Positions 36,701 through 44,981 of a stretch of DNA of 64,000 nt are shown piece after piece; the stretch's first letter is position 1; each line of letters opens with the position of its first letter. The DNA is taken from contig CAZICV010000003.1 of assembly GCA_964537925.1 (NCBI GenBank), positions 62,001-126,000 on the forward strand, written 5' to 3'. Both the position numbers and the translations under genes were made by a program. A model generated the notes under the pieces. That model made no database searches and was not told the DNA's origin. It was given only the letters and a program-made list of their open reading frames with translations. The DNA comes from SLDF01 sp964537925. GTDB taxonomy: Bacteria > Bacteroidota > Bacteroidia > Chitinophagales > Saprospiraceae.

Positions 36701-37817
36701 GAGCAACGGGTCCTCAGCCGACACCCTGCAAGGACTGGCTACCGGAGCTTATACACTGACGATCACCGATCAGCGCAACTGCAAGTATGTCACCGGGCCA
36801 TATAACATCCTGTCCCTGGACGAAGAGCTGGATATTGTGCTGGACGATAAGGCCGACATCACCTGTTTTGGGGACAAGAACGGAAGGCTGGTCGTAGAAG
36901 TCACGGACGGCACCGCGCCTTTCGTGTTTCACTGGGATACCGGCAGACAACACCAGACCTCGGACAGGAGGGACAGCGTATCGGGTCTGCAGACAGGGTA
37001 TTACCAGGTCACGATCACAGACCAGGAAGGTTGTACCGGCATCGCTATGGACCTCCGGATCAGCGGCCCGGACAGGTCGCTCGGGTATACCCTGGAGGAG
37101 ACAAAACAGATCAGCTGCCACGAACAGGAAGACGGTATACTGGCGATAAAAGCTTCCGGCGGCACACCCGCCTATACCTATACATGGAATGGCACAGAGG
37201 CAGGCGCCAGAGTCACGGATCTGCCGCCGGGCGTATACAATTGTCTCATCCACGACAAGAACGGCTGCACACTGACCGCAGGCCCGTTCATCATCACAGA
37301 GCCTCCGTCTATCGAGGCAGAGATACAGACCGATTTCCGTTTTTGTGAAGATATCCTGGCTACGGCCCAGGTCAGTATCTCCGGCGGTACTTTTCCCTAC
37401 CTGGTCGAGTGGACACAGCAGACCAGGAAGATCATCGGTCCATCCGCTACCAGCCTTTCCTGTGACTCGCTCTATCTATCCATCACGGACTTCAACGGGT
37501 GTGTCTGGTCTACGAGTTATGATCCGCTGCATACTTCTGTAGCCACCGTACCCGGCAGGAGCGATATTGTATGGACCGTCTTCCCCAACCCGGCCTCGGA
37601 GTTGCTTTACATGAGGTGCAACCAAAGCGACATACGGCCCATAACCTACTCGGTCACCGATCTGCTCGGCAGGATACACCTGGCTGGCCAGCCGTTGTCT
37701 GCCCCCTACGAAGACACGTATGAAGTGTATGTATCGGATCTGCCGCCGGGCATGTATGCGCTGACCCTGCATATAGAGCAGTGGCGGAGTGTCAGCCTGC
37801 TCTTCTATAAATACTGA
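33720..37817 (+). CDS. Large secreted adhesin-like protein with SprB repeats and T9SS C-terminal domain
   Basis: A 1365-residue mosaic exported protein. Order: signal region (residues ~20-40); fibronectin III-like domain (~45-125); proprotein-convertase P-like domain (~137-290, with DLVLRLTSPSGVSVLLSR and GTWKLEICDDHPDDLG); second FN3-like domain; MAM-like beta domain (~424-573); MopE-type metal-binding motif (~577-643: DEDGDLYGN, DNDGDCDDSN, CNGIDDDCNGLIDD); eight SprB-like repeats (~648-1270, each with a GG..PY.Y.W core and a ..G.Y...ITD..GC end; the eighth is degenerate); and a type A T9SS sorting domain (VFPNPASELLYM, GMYALTL). It should be displayed on the surface and probably works in adhesion or gliding. 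Several ATGs (33648, 33678, 33705, 33720) are possible starts. No partner enzyme adjoins it. Confidence 0.88.
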   Translation: MLQIYGISRIVTSRAGYHAGLTCLMTGLFCFLSSIALQATCITPNTLRIVASGPDSLGIQWNDFSSQPSGYQVQVLKTSRGNETIGIFTSTVKSFVMRDLQSGTHYEFRVRTVCGTDTSAWSARITGLTHLLNDGFCGRDLALQNDNCRLGRNQVFPIEVNGISGSALGQDVDFLELRLIIRHTFPADLVLRLTSPSGVSVLLSRNNGVGTDHYGNPDAAECTETAIFSPLACIPVNSAFGSLSGPFLPQEPFTLFHDGSDPNGTWKLEICDDHPDDLGTLEYVGLHFSSNACAPPLEVFITEVADTSVLLKLRPLPTCDSVWVELVPAGGTPGSGRQPGGPGHILRRFGCGQQTYLVDGLVAGQSYAVYARTQCTQSQFSFNSCELPFSTLCNAPGLRTDADRLDLCQGNCYDACPIDSIWYSMPLDGPAWSVGTGATPSSGTGPSSDIWGVGNYLYVEASDPGCQQNATALLESSCVIWETLPLSCHFSFHYHLWGPDIVGLFLDLSADGGMTWSPVWHVLGNQGNQWTRADLDLPVQEQVTYKFRFRGVLSGPLADIALDDLVFMGSVSAGLEQHTYYADEDGDLYGNPDRPLVTCLPQPPPGYVDNDGDCDDSNPFIHPAAEEIPCNGIDDDCNGLIDDVAGSLELQQVSVTDASCLGVEDGGISLRITGGLMPYTVAWNTTVHTSDTILGLGQGYYQATITDASGCSIVTDSIFVHAPERIRVGLIQLIPNSCSGAANGSIEVSASGGLFPYTYEWSNGRSGSLLNMIADGSYRVTATDDRGCIGISDSIRLIPAHQLSASLIELRNAGCYGASNGLIRLRATGGAEPYTYLWSNGQQGATIRDLAAGIYTVSISDALGCSSTATFQVNQPDTISIQLTTLDPVLCPGGYNGKISVDIRGGTPPYSYLWSNGNKQYFTRQLNNVEAGTYHLTVSDQHACVAVLANVELTGPPPFGVSDTMVVHNRCLSSRQGSIDLDIAGGSPPYSYFWSNGSSADTLQGLATGAYTLTITDQRNCKYVTGPYNILSLDEELDIVLDDKADITCFGDKNGRLVVEVTDGTAPFVFHWDTGRQHQTSDRRDSVSGLQTGYYQVTITDQEGCTGIAMDLRISGPDRSLGYTLEETKQISCHEQEDGILAIKASGGTPAYTYTWNGTEAGARVTDLPPGVYNCLIHDKNGCTLTAGPFIITEPPSIEAEIQTDFRFCEDILATAQVSISGGTFPYLVEWTQQTRKIIGPSATSLSCDSLYLSITDFNGCVWSTSYDPLHTSVATVPGRSDIVWTVFPNPASELLYMRCNQSDIRPITYSVTDLLGRIHLAGQPLSAPYEDTYEVYVSDLPPGMYALTLHIEQWRSVSLLFYKY

Positions 37818-37868
37818 GCCGCATTATTGCGCTTACGGCAGCTTTGTTGCGCCTTCTTTGTGCAGTCC

Positions 37869-39857
37869 CTATTGCTCCAGTATCGCGAATGTAGTACGGC
37901 GATTAAGCTGATGCTCGGCCTCTGAACACCGCTCACAGACACAGGGAGCGGCAGGCTGGGATTCCCCGAAGCCCTTCGCTACGAGACGCGTGCGCAGTAT
38001 TCCTGCCTGACTGAGGTAGTCCAGTACTGACTCAGCCCTTTTCTGGGATAGTTCCTGGTTATACTCCTCCGTACCGCGACAGTCCGTATGCGAGGCCAGC
38101 TGTATCCTGAGGCCCGGGTTGATGCGCAGCAGGTCGGCCAGTTCATCCAGCGCAGGGCGCGCATCCTGGCGTATCTCCCAGCGATCATAGTCATAGTAGA
38201 TATTATCCAGGACGATCTCTTTATTATAATAGATCTTTTCCAGCAGCAAACGGGCCTCTATCAGCGTGTCTACAGCCTGGTCTGCAGGTATACGCAGTGT
38301 ACTCACCACTGTCTTGCCGGATATGTATTCCGGGTACGAGCCTACAAACACATACTCTTTACCCGCCTCCAGCGACAAGGTCATACCACCTACACGATCT
38401 GTCTTCTGTGTGGCTATAATACTATCTCCCAGGGATACATTTACTTCGACCAACCCCAGCGGCTTGCGAAACCTGATCCCGCTATTGGGGTCATCCGGTA
38501 CGACGAACTCCTTCTCCTGGGTCACCAGGTTTACCCTGATGCGCTGTACGACCTGCAGGCTGTCCTTCTCTTCTTCGGGAGGTGGAGGTGGTAGTACCCG
38601 CTTTTCGTAGGTATAGATATCGTCATTACCAGCCCCTCCTATACGGTTGGATGTGAAATAGCCTTGCTCGCTCTGCCCTTCGGCCGTTGCGGTCAGCCTG
38701 TCAACCACAAACCCGTAGTCATCCCCGCCAGAGTTTACCGGCGCCATCATATTCTGGGGAGGTATCCACTGCCCGTTGGGTTGCAGGTAAGTCCTGTAGA
38801 TGTCCAATCCTCCCATGCCGCCAGGCTTGTTGGACGCAAAATAAAGCGTATCCTCATCCATGTACGGCGATATCTCGTCATAAGCCGTATTGATCATCCC
38901 GGACATGGGCACCGGGTCTTCCCAGTAGCCGTTGATCTGCTCCGATACATAGATATCATATCCTCCCTGGCCCGTCATCTGGTTGGAAGAAAACAGCAAC
39001 AGCCTGCCGTCCGATGAAAAAGCCGGGTATGAATAGTTGGTCTCCGACAAAGTGAACTCCGCCATCTCCGGCGCACTCCAGTCCACTCCGTCCCACCTGC
39101 TCAGGTATATCTTGCAATATACATCTGGTGATTCATCGGGATCACAGCGCGTGAAAGCCGCCCACTGGCGGTTGGGACTGAATACAAGCGTGCCATCATT
39201 GACGAGCGAGTTGAATCCCCGGTCAAAGCGCTGCACATCGCCCGAGCGCACATCGCATATAAAGATGCTGGAATACTTGTTGCCGGTCCACTTATAGACA
39301 TCCGTTCCCATACTCTGGGGCCTGTCGGAAGTGAACAGCAATCGCCCCGCCTCATAAGGGAAGGGGGCATACTCTCCATAGCTGGTATTGAGACCAGGCC
39401 TGTCAATTTTGTATGGGTTTGCATCCTTGCCCGCCGCCCATTCGGCCGCCACACGGGCCGTGCTGATATCAGACCGGTACCGCAGGGGCTCTCCCTGCTC
39501 CTCACCTGCTTTCTGAAAAGCCTTCATCGCCTCTTCATATCGTTCCATCTGCGCCAGCGCACGCGCATAGGATACAAGAGCCTCCGGCCCGTAACCGGCC
39601 TTGTACGCCCTGTCAAACCAAAGCAGGCCCTGTGGGAAGTCGTGCAGCTTCTGGTACGACTGGGCCAGCAGGTAAGCGCGTTCTGCCATTTGCTGGCCGG
39701 TACCCTTACCTGACTGTATCTCCGACTCCAGCAGAGATATGGCTACTGCATACTGTTTGCGCTCATACGCAGCCTTCCCGTCCCGTACCTTTTCGGTATA
39801 GGTACAGCCTATCTGCAGCAACAAGGCCAGAGCCAGCATGTAACGAATACCTGTCAT
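37869..39857 (-). CDS. PorE-like lipoprotein: TPR, PD40 propeller, regulatory-like domain and OmpA domain
   Basis: A 662-residue outer-envelope lipoprotein (lipobox LLQIGC near residue 18). TPR-like helices (~20-110) precede PD40 beta-propeller blades (GRLLFTSDRPQSMG, FSSDGRLLLFSSNQMTGQGGYD, DTLYFASNKPGGMGGLDIY), a carboxypeptidase-regulatory-like beta segment (~450-530), and a C-terminal OmpA peptidoglycan-binding domain (LASHTDCRGTEEYNQELSQKRAESV). This architecture is that of PorE, a T9SS envelope component, and its length is also close; assignment is inference. The start at 39857 is chosen because AGAGG lies 9 bases upstream, whereas 39866 leaves no spacing. It sits beside secDF. Confidence 0.85.
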   Translation of the reverse strand: MTGIRYMLALALLLQIGCTYTEKVRDGKAAYERKQYAVAISLLESEIQSGKGTGQQMAERAYLLAQSYQKLHDFPQGLLWFDRAYKAGYGPEALVSYARALAQMERYEEAMKAFQKAGEEQGEPLRYRSDISTARVAAEWAAGKDANPYKIDRPGLNTSYGEYAPFPYEAGRLLFTSDRPQSMGTDVYKWTGNKYSSIFICDVRSGDVQRFDRGFNSLVNDGTLVFSPNRQWAAFTRCDPDESPDVYCKIYLSRWDGVDWSAPEMAEFTLSETNYSYPAFSSDGRLLLFSSNQMTGQGGYDIYVSEQINGYWEDPVPMSGMINTAYDEISPYMDEDTLYFASNKPGGMGGLDIYRTYLQPNGQWIPPQNMMAPVNSGGDDYGFVVDRLTATAEGQSEQGYFTSNRIGGAGNDDIYTYEKRVLPPPPPEEEKDSLQVVQRIRVNLVTQEKEFVVPDDPNSGIRFRKPLGLVEVNVSLGDSIIATQKTDRVGGMTLSLEAGKEYVFVGSYPEYISGKTVVSTLRIPADQAVDTLIEARLLLEKIYYNKEIVLDNIYYDYDRWEIRQDARPALDELADLLRINPGLRIQLASHTDCRGTEEYNQELSQKRAESVLDYLSQAGILRTRLVAKGFGESQPAAPCVCERCSEAEHQLNRRTTFAILEQ

Positions 39858-39930
39858 ATTCACCATCCTCTAACGATAAATATAATGAAGCTGGTATGAT
39901 AAGTGTTCATCCGCAACCTGCTAATACAGA

Positions 39931-39970
39931 AATAAAAAGCCCCTTGTTCCATCTACCGGAACAAGGGGCT
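39931..39970 (-). terminator. Intrinsic terminator of secDF
   Basis: AGCCCCTTGTTCC (39938-39950) and GGAACAAGGGGCT (39958-39970) form a perfect 13-bp stem with a 7-base loop. Read on the minus strand it ends in TTTTTATTTC, 36 bases after the secDF stop, separating secDF from the PorE-like gene. Confidence 0.9.
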
Positions 39971-40005
39971 CACACTCAATAATGAGTCTATATCGTTTTG
40001 GAGGC

Positions 40006-43000
40006 TTATACTCTGGTAGCCGGTTTCGCACCTTTCTCCTGTACCGTGACCGGTTGCTTTCTGCCCAGGTCGCCCTTGATGTCGTACATCAGCGGGGTAG
40101 ATACACAGATAGAAGAATACGTACCGATGACGATACCGATCACCAGGGCAAAAGCAAAGCCTTTGATGCTCGATCCACCGAAGATGAACAGCAGCAACAC
40201 CACCAGGATCGTAGTGAATGCCGTGATCACCGTACGGTTGAGCGTCTGGTTGATCGCAAGGTTCAGTACATCCTTTGTATTCCTGTTGGAGTACGTACCC
40301 ATGAATTCCCTGATCCTGTCAAATACCACCACCGTATCGTTCATCGAGTATCCCAGGATCGTGAGCAGGGCGGCGATGAATGCCTGGTCGATCTCCATAG
40401 AGAACGGCAATACGCCGTGGAACAGGGAGAACACAGACAATATGAGGAGACAGTCGTGCACAAGACCGATCAGCGTGCTGACACTGTACTGCCACTTCGT
40501 GAATCGGATCAGGATATAGATGAAGATGATCAGGATAGAGAACACAGTTGCATATACCGAGCTGGTTTTGATATCCTGTGCCACCGTCGGGCCTACTTTG
40601 GAGAATGTAGAGATATGTGTACCTCTGCCGTCCGAAGCTTTGAACTGGTCATAGTTGAGATTGCCGCCGACCACTTTGTTGATACCTTCATATAGCTTGG
40701 CATGTACTTTCTCCTGTACATCATCGCCTTCCTCGTTGATCATGTAGGAAGTCACGATATTGTATGTATTGCGCGTATCCACCGCCTTTACGACAGGTGT
40801 GGTCCCGAAGGACTCAGCCAGCTGGTCGCGCACGGCATCCAGGTTGATCTCCTGGCTATTGTCAAATACGATGTTATAGGAATAACCTCCTTTGAAGTCC
40901 ACACCCAGCTCAAAGCCACGCGTTGCCATAGAGACAAAACCAGCGAGCAGGACTACGGAAGAGATCGTATAGTACAGCTTACGCTTGCCGATCCAGTCCA
41001 CTTTGGGACTCTTGAAAATATTCTTGGAGAGGTTCGTATAGAACGACAGCGTACCACCCCTGGTGATCCACCAGTCGATCATGAGACGTGCCACCAGGAT
41101 GGCGGTGAACATGGTACTCAGTACACCTATGATCAGCACCACGGCAAAGCCCTTGATCGGGCCGAGTCCGAAGTAGGCCAGTACGATCGCCGTGAGCAGC
41201 GACGTCACGTTGGCATCTATGATTGAAGAATAAGCGTTTTTGAAACCGTCCGAGATGGCGGTAGCCAGGCTCTTGCCCTCAGCCATCTCTTCCTTGATCC
41301 GCTCGAACACAATTACATTCGAGTCCACCGCCATACCGATCGTGAGTACGATACCGGCGATACCCGGCAGCGTAAGCACCGTACCGTAAGAAGCGAGTAC
41401 ACCCAGGATAAAGAATACGTTGGCAAACAATGCGAGGATAGACACAAAACCACCCGATCCGTAGTAGAACACCATGAAGCCCAGGAGCAGTATGAATCCA
41501 CCCACCAGTGAGATGATGGAGCTGCGGATATTGTCCTGGCCCAGTGAAGGACCTACGAGAGATTCCTGTATGATCTTGGTCTTGGCAGGCAGTTTACCTA
41601 CCTGGAGTATATTAGCGAGGTCCTTGGCTTCCTGGATCGTAAAGTTTCCTGTGATCTGGGAGTCGCCCGAAGGGATCGCATTGTTCACACGCGGAGCGGA
41701 CACAACCTCGTCATCAAGCATGATCGCGATCTCCCTGTTGTTGTCGCTGGCTGCACGGCTGGTCATATCGTTCCAGATACGTGCACCGGCATTATCCATT
41801 TTGAGCGATACCGTCACCTGCCCGGAGATCGGGTCCGGCTGGGCGGATGCATTGACTACACGGTCTCCTTCGAGTCCGGCGCCGTCTGCTCCTTTCTTCT
41901 TGCGGAGCGCATACAGCTCGTACCTGTTGGTATACTTGCCTGAATTCACATCTTTCACCGGTTTGGCTGACCAGCGGAAGATCAGGTCACTGGGGAACAA
42001 GCGCTTTACCTCTGGCTTATTCAGGTAGTCCGATACCAGGCGCATCTTGTTCTTTTCGGCAAAGCCGATCACAGCAGGAGAAGCCAGCCAGCCTTGCGTC
42101 TGGCTCGGGTTATTGAGCTCAAGCAGTGAAGTCAGCGGCCCACCTGCAAGCGCTGCATCGTCTACCGGCACTTCACGCACTTCCAGGGTAGAGTCTACTA
42201 CCTGGCCGAGGCTGTCCGTCACATAAGTATAGCTGGAGTCCAGGCGCATGGTCGAACCTCCTGTAGCGTCCGTATCGGCAGATGCGCCGTTTGTCGTTTT
42301 GCCGAGCAGTTTATCCGCTTCCAGTATAGAGGAAGCGATACCCGCATCACTGATACGGTATACATCCCAGAACTCAAGTTTGGCACTGGCCTGCAGGTAC
42401 CTGCGCGCCCGCTCGGGGTTATCGATACCGGGCAGTTCGATCACGATCAGACCCCTGTTGGCGTCCAGTGATACGTTAGGCTGGGTCACACCGAACTTAT
42501 CGATCCGGTCTTTCAGACGCTTGAAAGTGAGGTCTACTGTCTCCCCTGCCATCTCACGCACTACATTCAGTACTGCGTTGTCTGATGACTCATGATTGAT
42601 CTTCTCTTTGAAGGAAGGATTGCGAATGAAAATGTTTGCAAGCGGTTCCTTGCCGGTCTGCTTGCCATATTCGTCCGCAAAAAGCGTGATATAATCCGAA
42701 GTACTGTTCCTCTGGCGGACAGAAGCTGCTTCCAGCGCCGCCTGGAAAGCGACATTCTTGTTGCCGCCTGACAAGGTCTCCAGGAATCCCCTAAGATCCA
42801 CCTGCAATATGACGCTCATCCCGCCCTTGAGGTCAAGACCCAGCGCCAGTTGCTGGCTTTTCAGCTCCTCATAGGTATAGTCCTTGACCATCGGGATGGA
42901 GAAAACCACCTCGCTGCTGACTGAATCAAGAAAAGCGGCGCGGGCTGTCTTGACAGCCAGATCGCGGTCATCTCCTTCCGCCATACCTGTAGCCGCAGAT

Positions 43001-43119
43001 TGCGCAAACGTCTCCGCTTCACGCTCGACCCGGCTGGTTGGAATAATGAATAAATACTGTATCAGGCAGACTACTCCCAGCAGGATCAAGAAGAATTTTA
43101 CTATGTTCTTTCCTTGCAT
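40006..43119 (-). CDS. secDF: Protein translocase subunit SecDF (fused)
   Basis: A 1037-residue fusion of SecD and SecF that uses the proton gradient to aid Sec export. SecD half: N-terminal helix (VKFFLILLGVVCLIQYLF), the D1 segment LGLDLKGGMSVILQVDL, periplasmic P1 domain, and a TM block with GIAGIVLTIGMAVDSNVIVFERIKEE. SecF half from about residue 720 has FELGVDFKGGYSYNIVF, TILGYSMNDTVVVFDRIRE, and the final TM pair. Fused SecDF is normal in Bacteroidota. It feeds Sec substrates, including T9SS cargo, to the periplasm. A promoter element lies 42 bases upstream. Confidence 0.97.
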   Translation of the reverse strand: MQGKNIVKFFLILLGVVCLIQYLFIIPTSRVEREAETFAQSAATGMAEGDDRDLAVKTARAAFLDSVSSEVVFSIPMVKDYTYEELKSQQLALGLDLKGGMSVILQVDLRGFLETLSGGNKNVAFQAALEAASVRQRNSTSDYITLFADEYGKQTGKEPLANIFIRNPSFKEKINHESSDNAVLNVVREMAGETVDLTFKRLKDRIDKFGVTQPNVSLDANRGLIVIELPGIDNPERARRYLQASAKLEFWDVYRISDAGIASSILEADKLLGKTTNGASADTDATGGSTMRLDSSYTYVTDSLGQVVDSTLEVREVPVDDAALAGGPLTSLLELNNPSQTQGWLASPAVIGFAEKNKMRLVSDYLNKPEVKRLFPSDLIFRWSAKPVKDVNSGKYTNRYELYALRKKKGADGAGLEGDRVVNASAQPDPISGQVTVSLKMDNAGARIWNDMTSRAASDNNREIAIMLDDEVVSAPRVNNAIPSGDSQITGNFTIQEAKDLANILQVGKLPAKTKIIQESLVGPSLGQDNIRSSIISLVGGFILLLGFMVFYYGSGGFVSILALFANVFFILGVLASYGTVLTLPGIAGIVLTIGMAVDSNVIVFERIKEEMAEGKSLATAISDGFKNAYSSIIDANVTSLLTAIVLAYFGLGPIKGFAVVLIIGVLSTMFTAILVARLMIDWWITRGGTLSFYTNLSKNIFKSPKVDWIGKRKLYYTISSVVLLAGFVSMATRGFELGVDFKGGYSYNIVFDNSQEINLDAVRDQLAESFGTTPVVKAVDTRNTYNIVTSYMINEEGDDVQEKVHAKLYEGINKVVGGNLNYDQFKASDGRGTHISTFSKVGPTVAQDIKTSSVYATVFSILIIFIYILIRFTKWQYSVSTLIGLVHDCLLILSVFSLFHGVLPFSMEIDQAFIAALLTILGYSMNDTVVVFDRIREFMGTYSNRNTKDVLNLAINQTLNRTVITAFTTILVVLLLFIFGGSSIKGFAFALVIGIVIGTYSSICVSTPLMYDIKGDLGRKQPVTVQEKGAKPATRV

Positions 43120-43160
43120 CGTGATTTGTGGTTTAGGGTATACACTTGTAAAAAGTGGTG

Positions 43161-43168
43161 CAAATATA
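43161..43168 (-). promoter_or_regulatory. Bacteroidota-type -7 element (TATATTTG) for secDF
   Basis: TATATTTG on the minus strand in the 220-bp gap between the DUF1501 and secDF genes, 42 bases before the secDF ATG. No clear -33 TTG at standard spacing. Nothing else is recognisable in this gap. Confidence 0.5.
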
Positions 43169-43339
43169 CGTTTTTAAGCATATGAAGCCCCGCGCTCTCA
43201 AAAATAAATGCGCTGCGGCGAAACAATTGTATTACAAGGAAGATTACGCGGACAGCGGCTATATGACCAGCCCCTTGGGGGTTGGAACCAGCTGCACGGA
43301 AGACAGGTATTTCTCCGCAAGAACCAGGCAAAACCTATA

Positions 43340-44974
43340 CTAAAAGATGGTGAGTGGCCTGCTGTAGACCTTACCGCCCGTCTTCACGCGATACAGGTAG
43401 CTGCCAGGCCTGAGCGCCATAGCCCTTGGATCGAGTACGTAGGTATACGCGCCTGCTTCCCTGAAACTGTCCTCCACCCGGCGCAGTACCTGTCCGCTCT
43501 GGTCCAGGACTTCGAGCTTCAGTACACCGGGCCGTAGCAGGGCATACTGTATATCGATCAGCGGACGTACTCCCGGCCGGGGTCTGTGGCCCAGCAGGAC
43601 GATATGTGCATTGGCTCCCTTAGGCGTCACGAAAGGCGGCAGCAACCCGTTGAAACGCTGGTTTCTCCGCCCCATCATGAACTCCGCCAACCGCGGGTCT
43701 ATTCCGAACCAGTCTTCGATGACCGTCTGGTATATATCCTTGAAGTCAATATCAAAATAGGGGTCGCCGTACTGGTCGGTATTGACCAGGTCAGGCGGGC
43801 TGCCCAGGAAACCCTGGCCTATATCTCCGCCAAACAGCAGCATCGGGGCCCCGGTACCGTGGTCCGTACCCTGCGATGCATTTTCATAGATCGTCCGGCC
43901 AAACTCCGAGAAGGTCATACTCAGCACCTGTTTCCCTCTGCCGGCCTTGTTGAGGTCACTGTAGAACGCCGATACACTATCCGACAGCGTCTGCAGCAGG
44001 TAAGGGTGATAGTTGAGCTGATCGGCATGCGTATCGAAGCCATCGATGCTCACCAGGTACACCTTGGTACCCAGCCCGCCCCTTATGAGCTTGGCCACGA
44101 TTTCCAGCTGGCGGCCGAGCGAGTGATCCGGGTAGCTGCCTTCTACCCTGCCCCGCAGGTAAGCGTCCCGGATCGTCTGCGAGTAGCGGAATGCGCTGTT
44201 GGCTGTCTGGCGCACGAACGCCAGTTCGCGGTCATTCGGCTCCGGGCCGAGATGATCCAGTTCGAAGAGATTGCCCGACTGCGCCAGCCGGTAAAACTCC
44301 TCCGGGCTGCTCATCGCCAATGCAGTCGTGAAGTCATTGCTCCTGAATACGAGATTGGCCTGCACACCGATCTGTATGGCTGGCGGCGTAGTCGGCTGTG
44401 CCTCGAGAAAAGCAGGAAACTCCGCTTCGATCATCCGGCCGATCCATCCCGTGTTCCATGTCTCGTCCGATCCGGAAGCCGTGGACCAGATATCCGTAGA
44501 GCGGAAGTGCGAGTAGTTGGGGTTGGGATAGCCCACATTATGCACGACCTTCATCTGGCCTGCATCCCAGAGACCCCGGAGCGGCTCCGTCGAAAGCGGC
44601 ATACCGATCTCATTTGACAGCGCCCACAGCCCGCTCTCCTGTACACCCAGCGAAGGCCGGATGCGATAATATTCATCATTGCGCCTGTCGATGACCGTAT
44701 TCAGGCCATCGTTGCCGCCTTTAAGCTGTATCAGCACCAGGATACGGTCCGTATCACCGGCGACCGACTGCAACATCGATAGAAAACCACCCGGCGCCGC
44801 CATGACCTGCTCTCCGCCCAGCGTAGTCGCCAGGCCAAACGTAGTCAGACCTGTGGCCTTTAGAAAAGCACGGCGGTTCCACATCAGGTGTTCCTGCTCG
44901 TGCTGCTCTCTTTCCTGTCGGCTCAGTCCCTTGCTCCTGGCTGTGAGGAGGTGTATGAATGTCTTCTTGTCCAT
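43340..44974 (-). CDS. DUF1501 secreted protein with Tat-like signal and T9SS-like C-terminus
   Basis: A 544-residue DUF1501 (sulfatase-fold-like) protein. The N-terminus has NRRAFLKATGLTTFGLATTLGG, a Tat-type twin-arginine signal (Arg34-Arg35), unusual in starting only after 30 charged residues. The core contains LIQLKGGNDGLNTV and SMTFSEFGRTIYENASQGTDHGTG. The last ~80 residues, ending LRPGSYLYRVKTGGKVYSRPLTIF, look like a T9SS sorting domain. The function of DUF1501 proteins is not established. It starts seven bases after the DUF1800 gene, forming the common DUF1800-DUF1501 pair. Confidence 0.92.
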   Translation of the reverse strand: MDKKTFIHLLTARSKGLSRQEREQHEQEHLMWNRRAFLKATGLTTFGLATTLGGEQVMAAPGGFLSMLQSVAGDTDRILVLIQLKGGNDGLNTVIDRRNDEYYRIRPSLGVQESGLWALSNEIGMPLSTEPLRGLWDAGQMKVVHNVGYPNPNYSHFRSTDIWSTASGSDETWNTGWIGRMIEAEFPAFLEAQPTTPPAIQIGVQANLVFRSNDFTTALAMSSPEEFYRLAQSGNLFELDHLGPEPNDRELAFVRQTANSAFRYSQTIRDAYLRGRVEGSYPDHSLGRQLEIVAKLIRGGLGTKVYLVSIDGFDTHADQLNYHPYLLQTLSDSVSAFYSDLNKAGRGKQVLSMTFSEFGRTIYENASQGTDHGTGAPMLLFGGDIGQGFLGSPPDLVNTDQYGDPYFDIDFKDIYQTVIEDWFGIDPRLAEFMMGRRNQRFNGLLPPFVTPKGANAHIVLLGHRPRPGVRPLIDIQYALLRPGVLKLEVLDQSGQVLRRVEDSFREAGAYTYVLDPRAMALRPGSYLYRVKTGGKVYSRPLTIF

Positions 44975-44981
44975 AAGCTTA

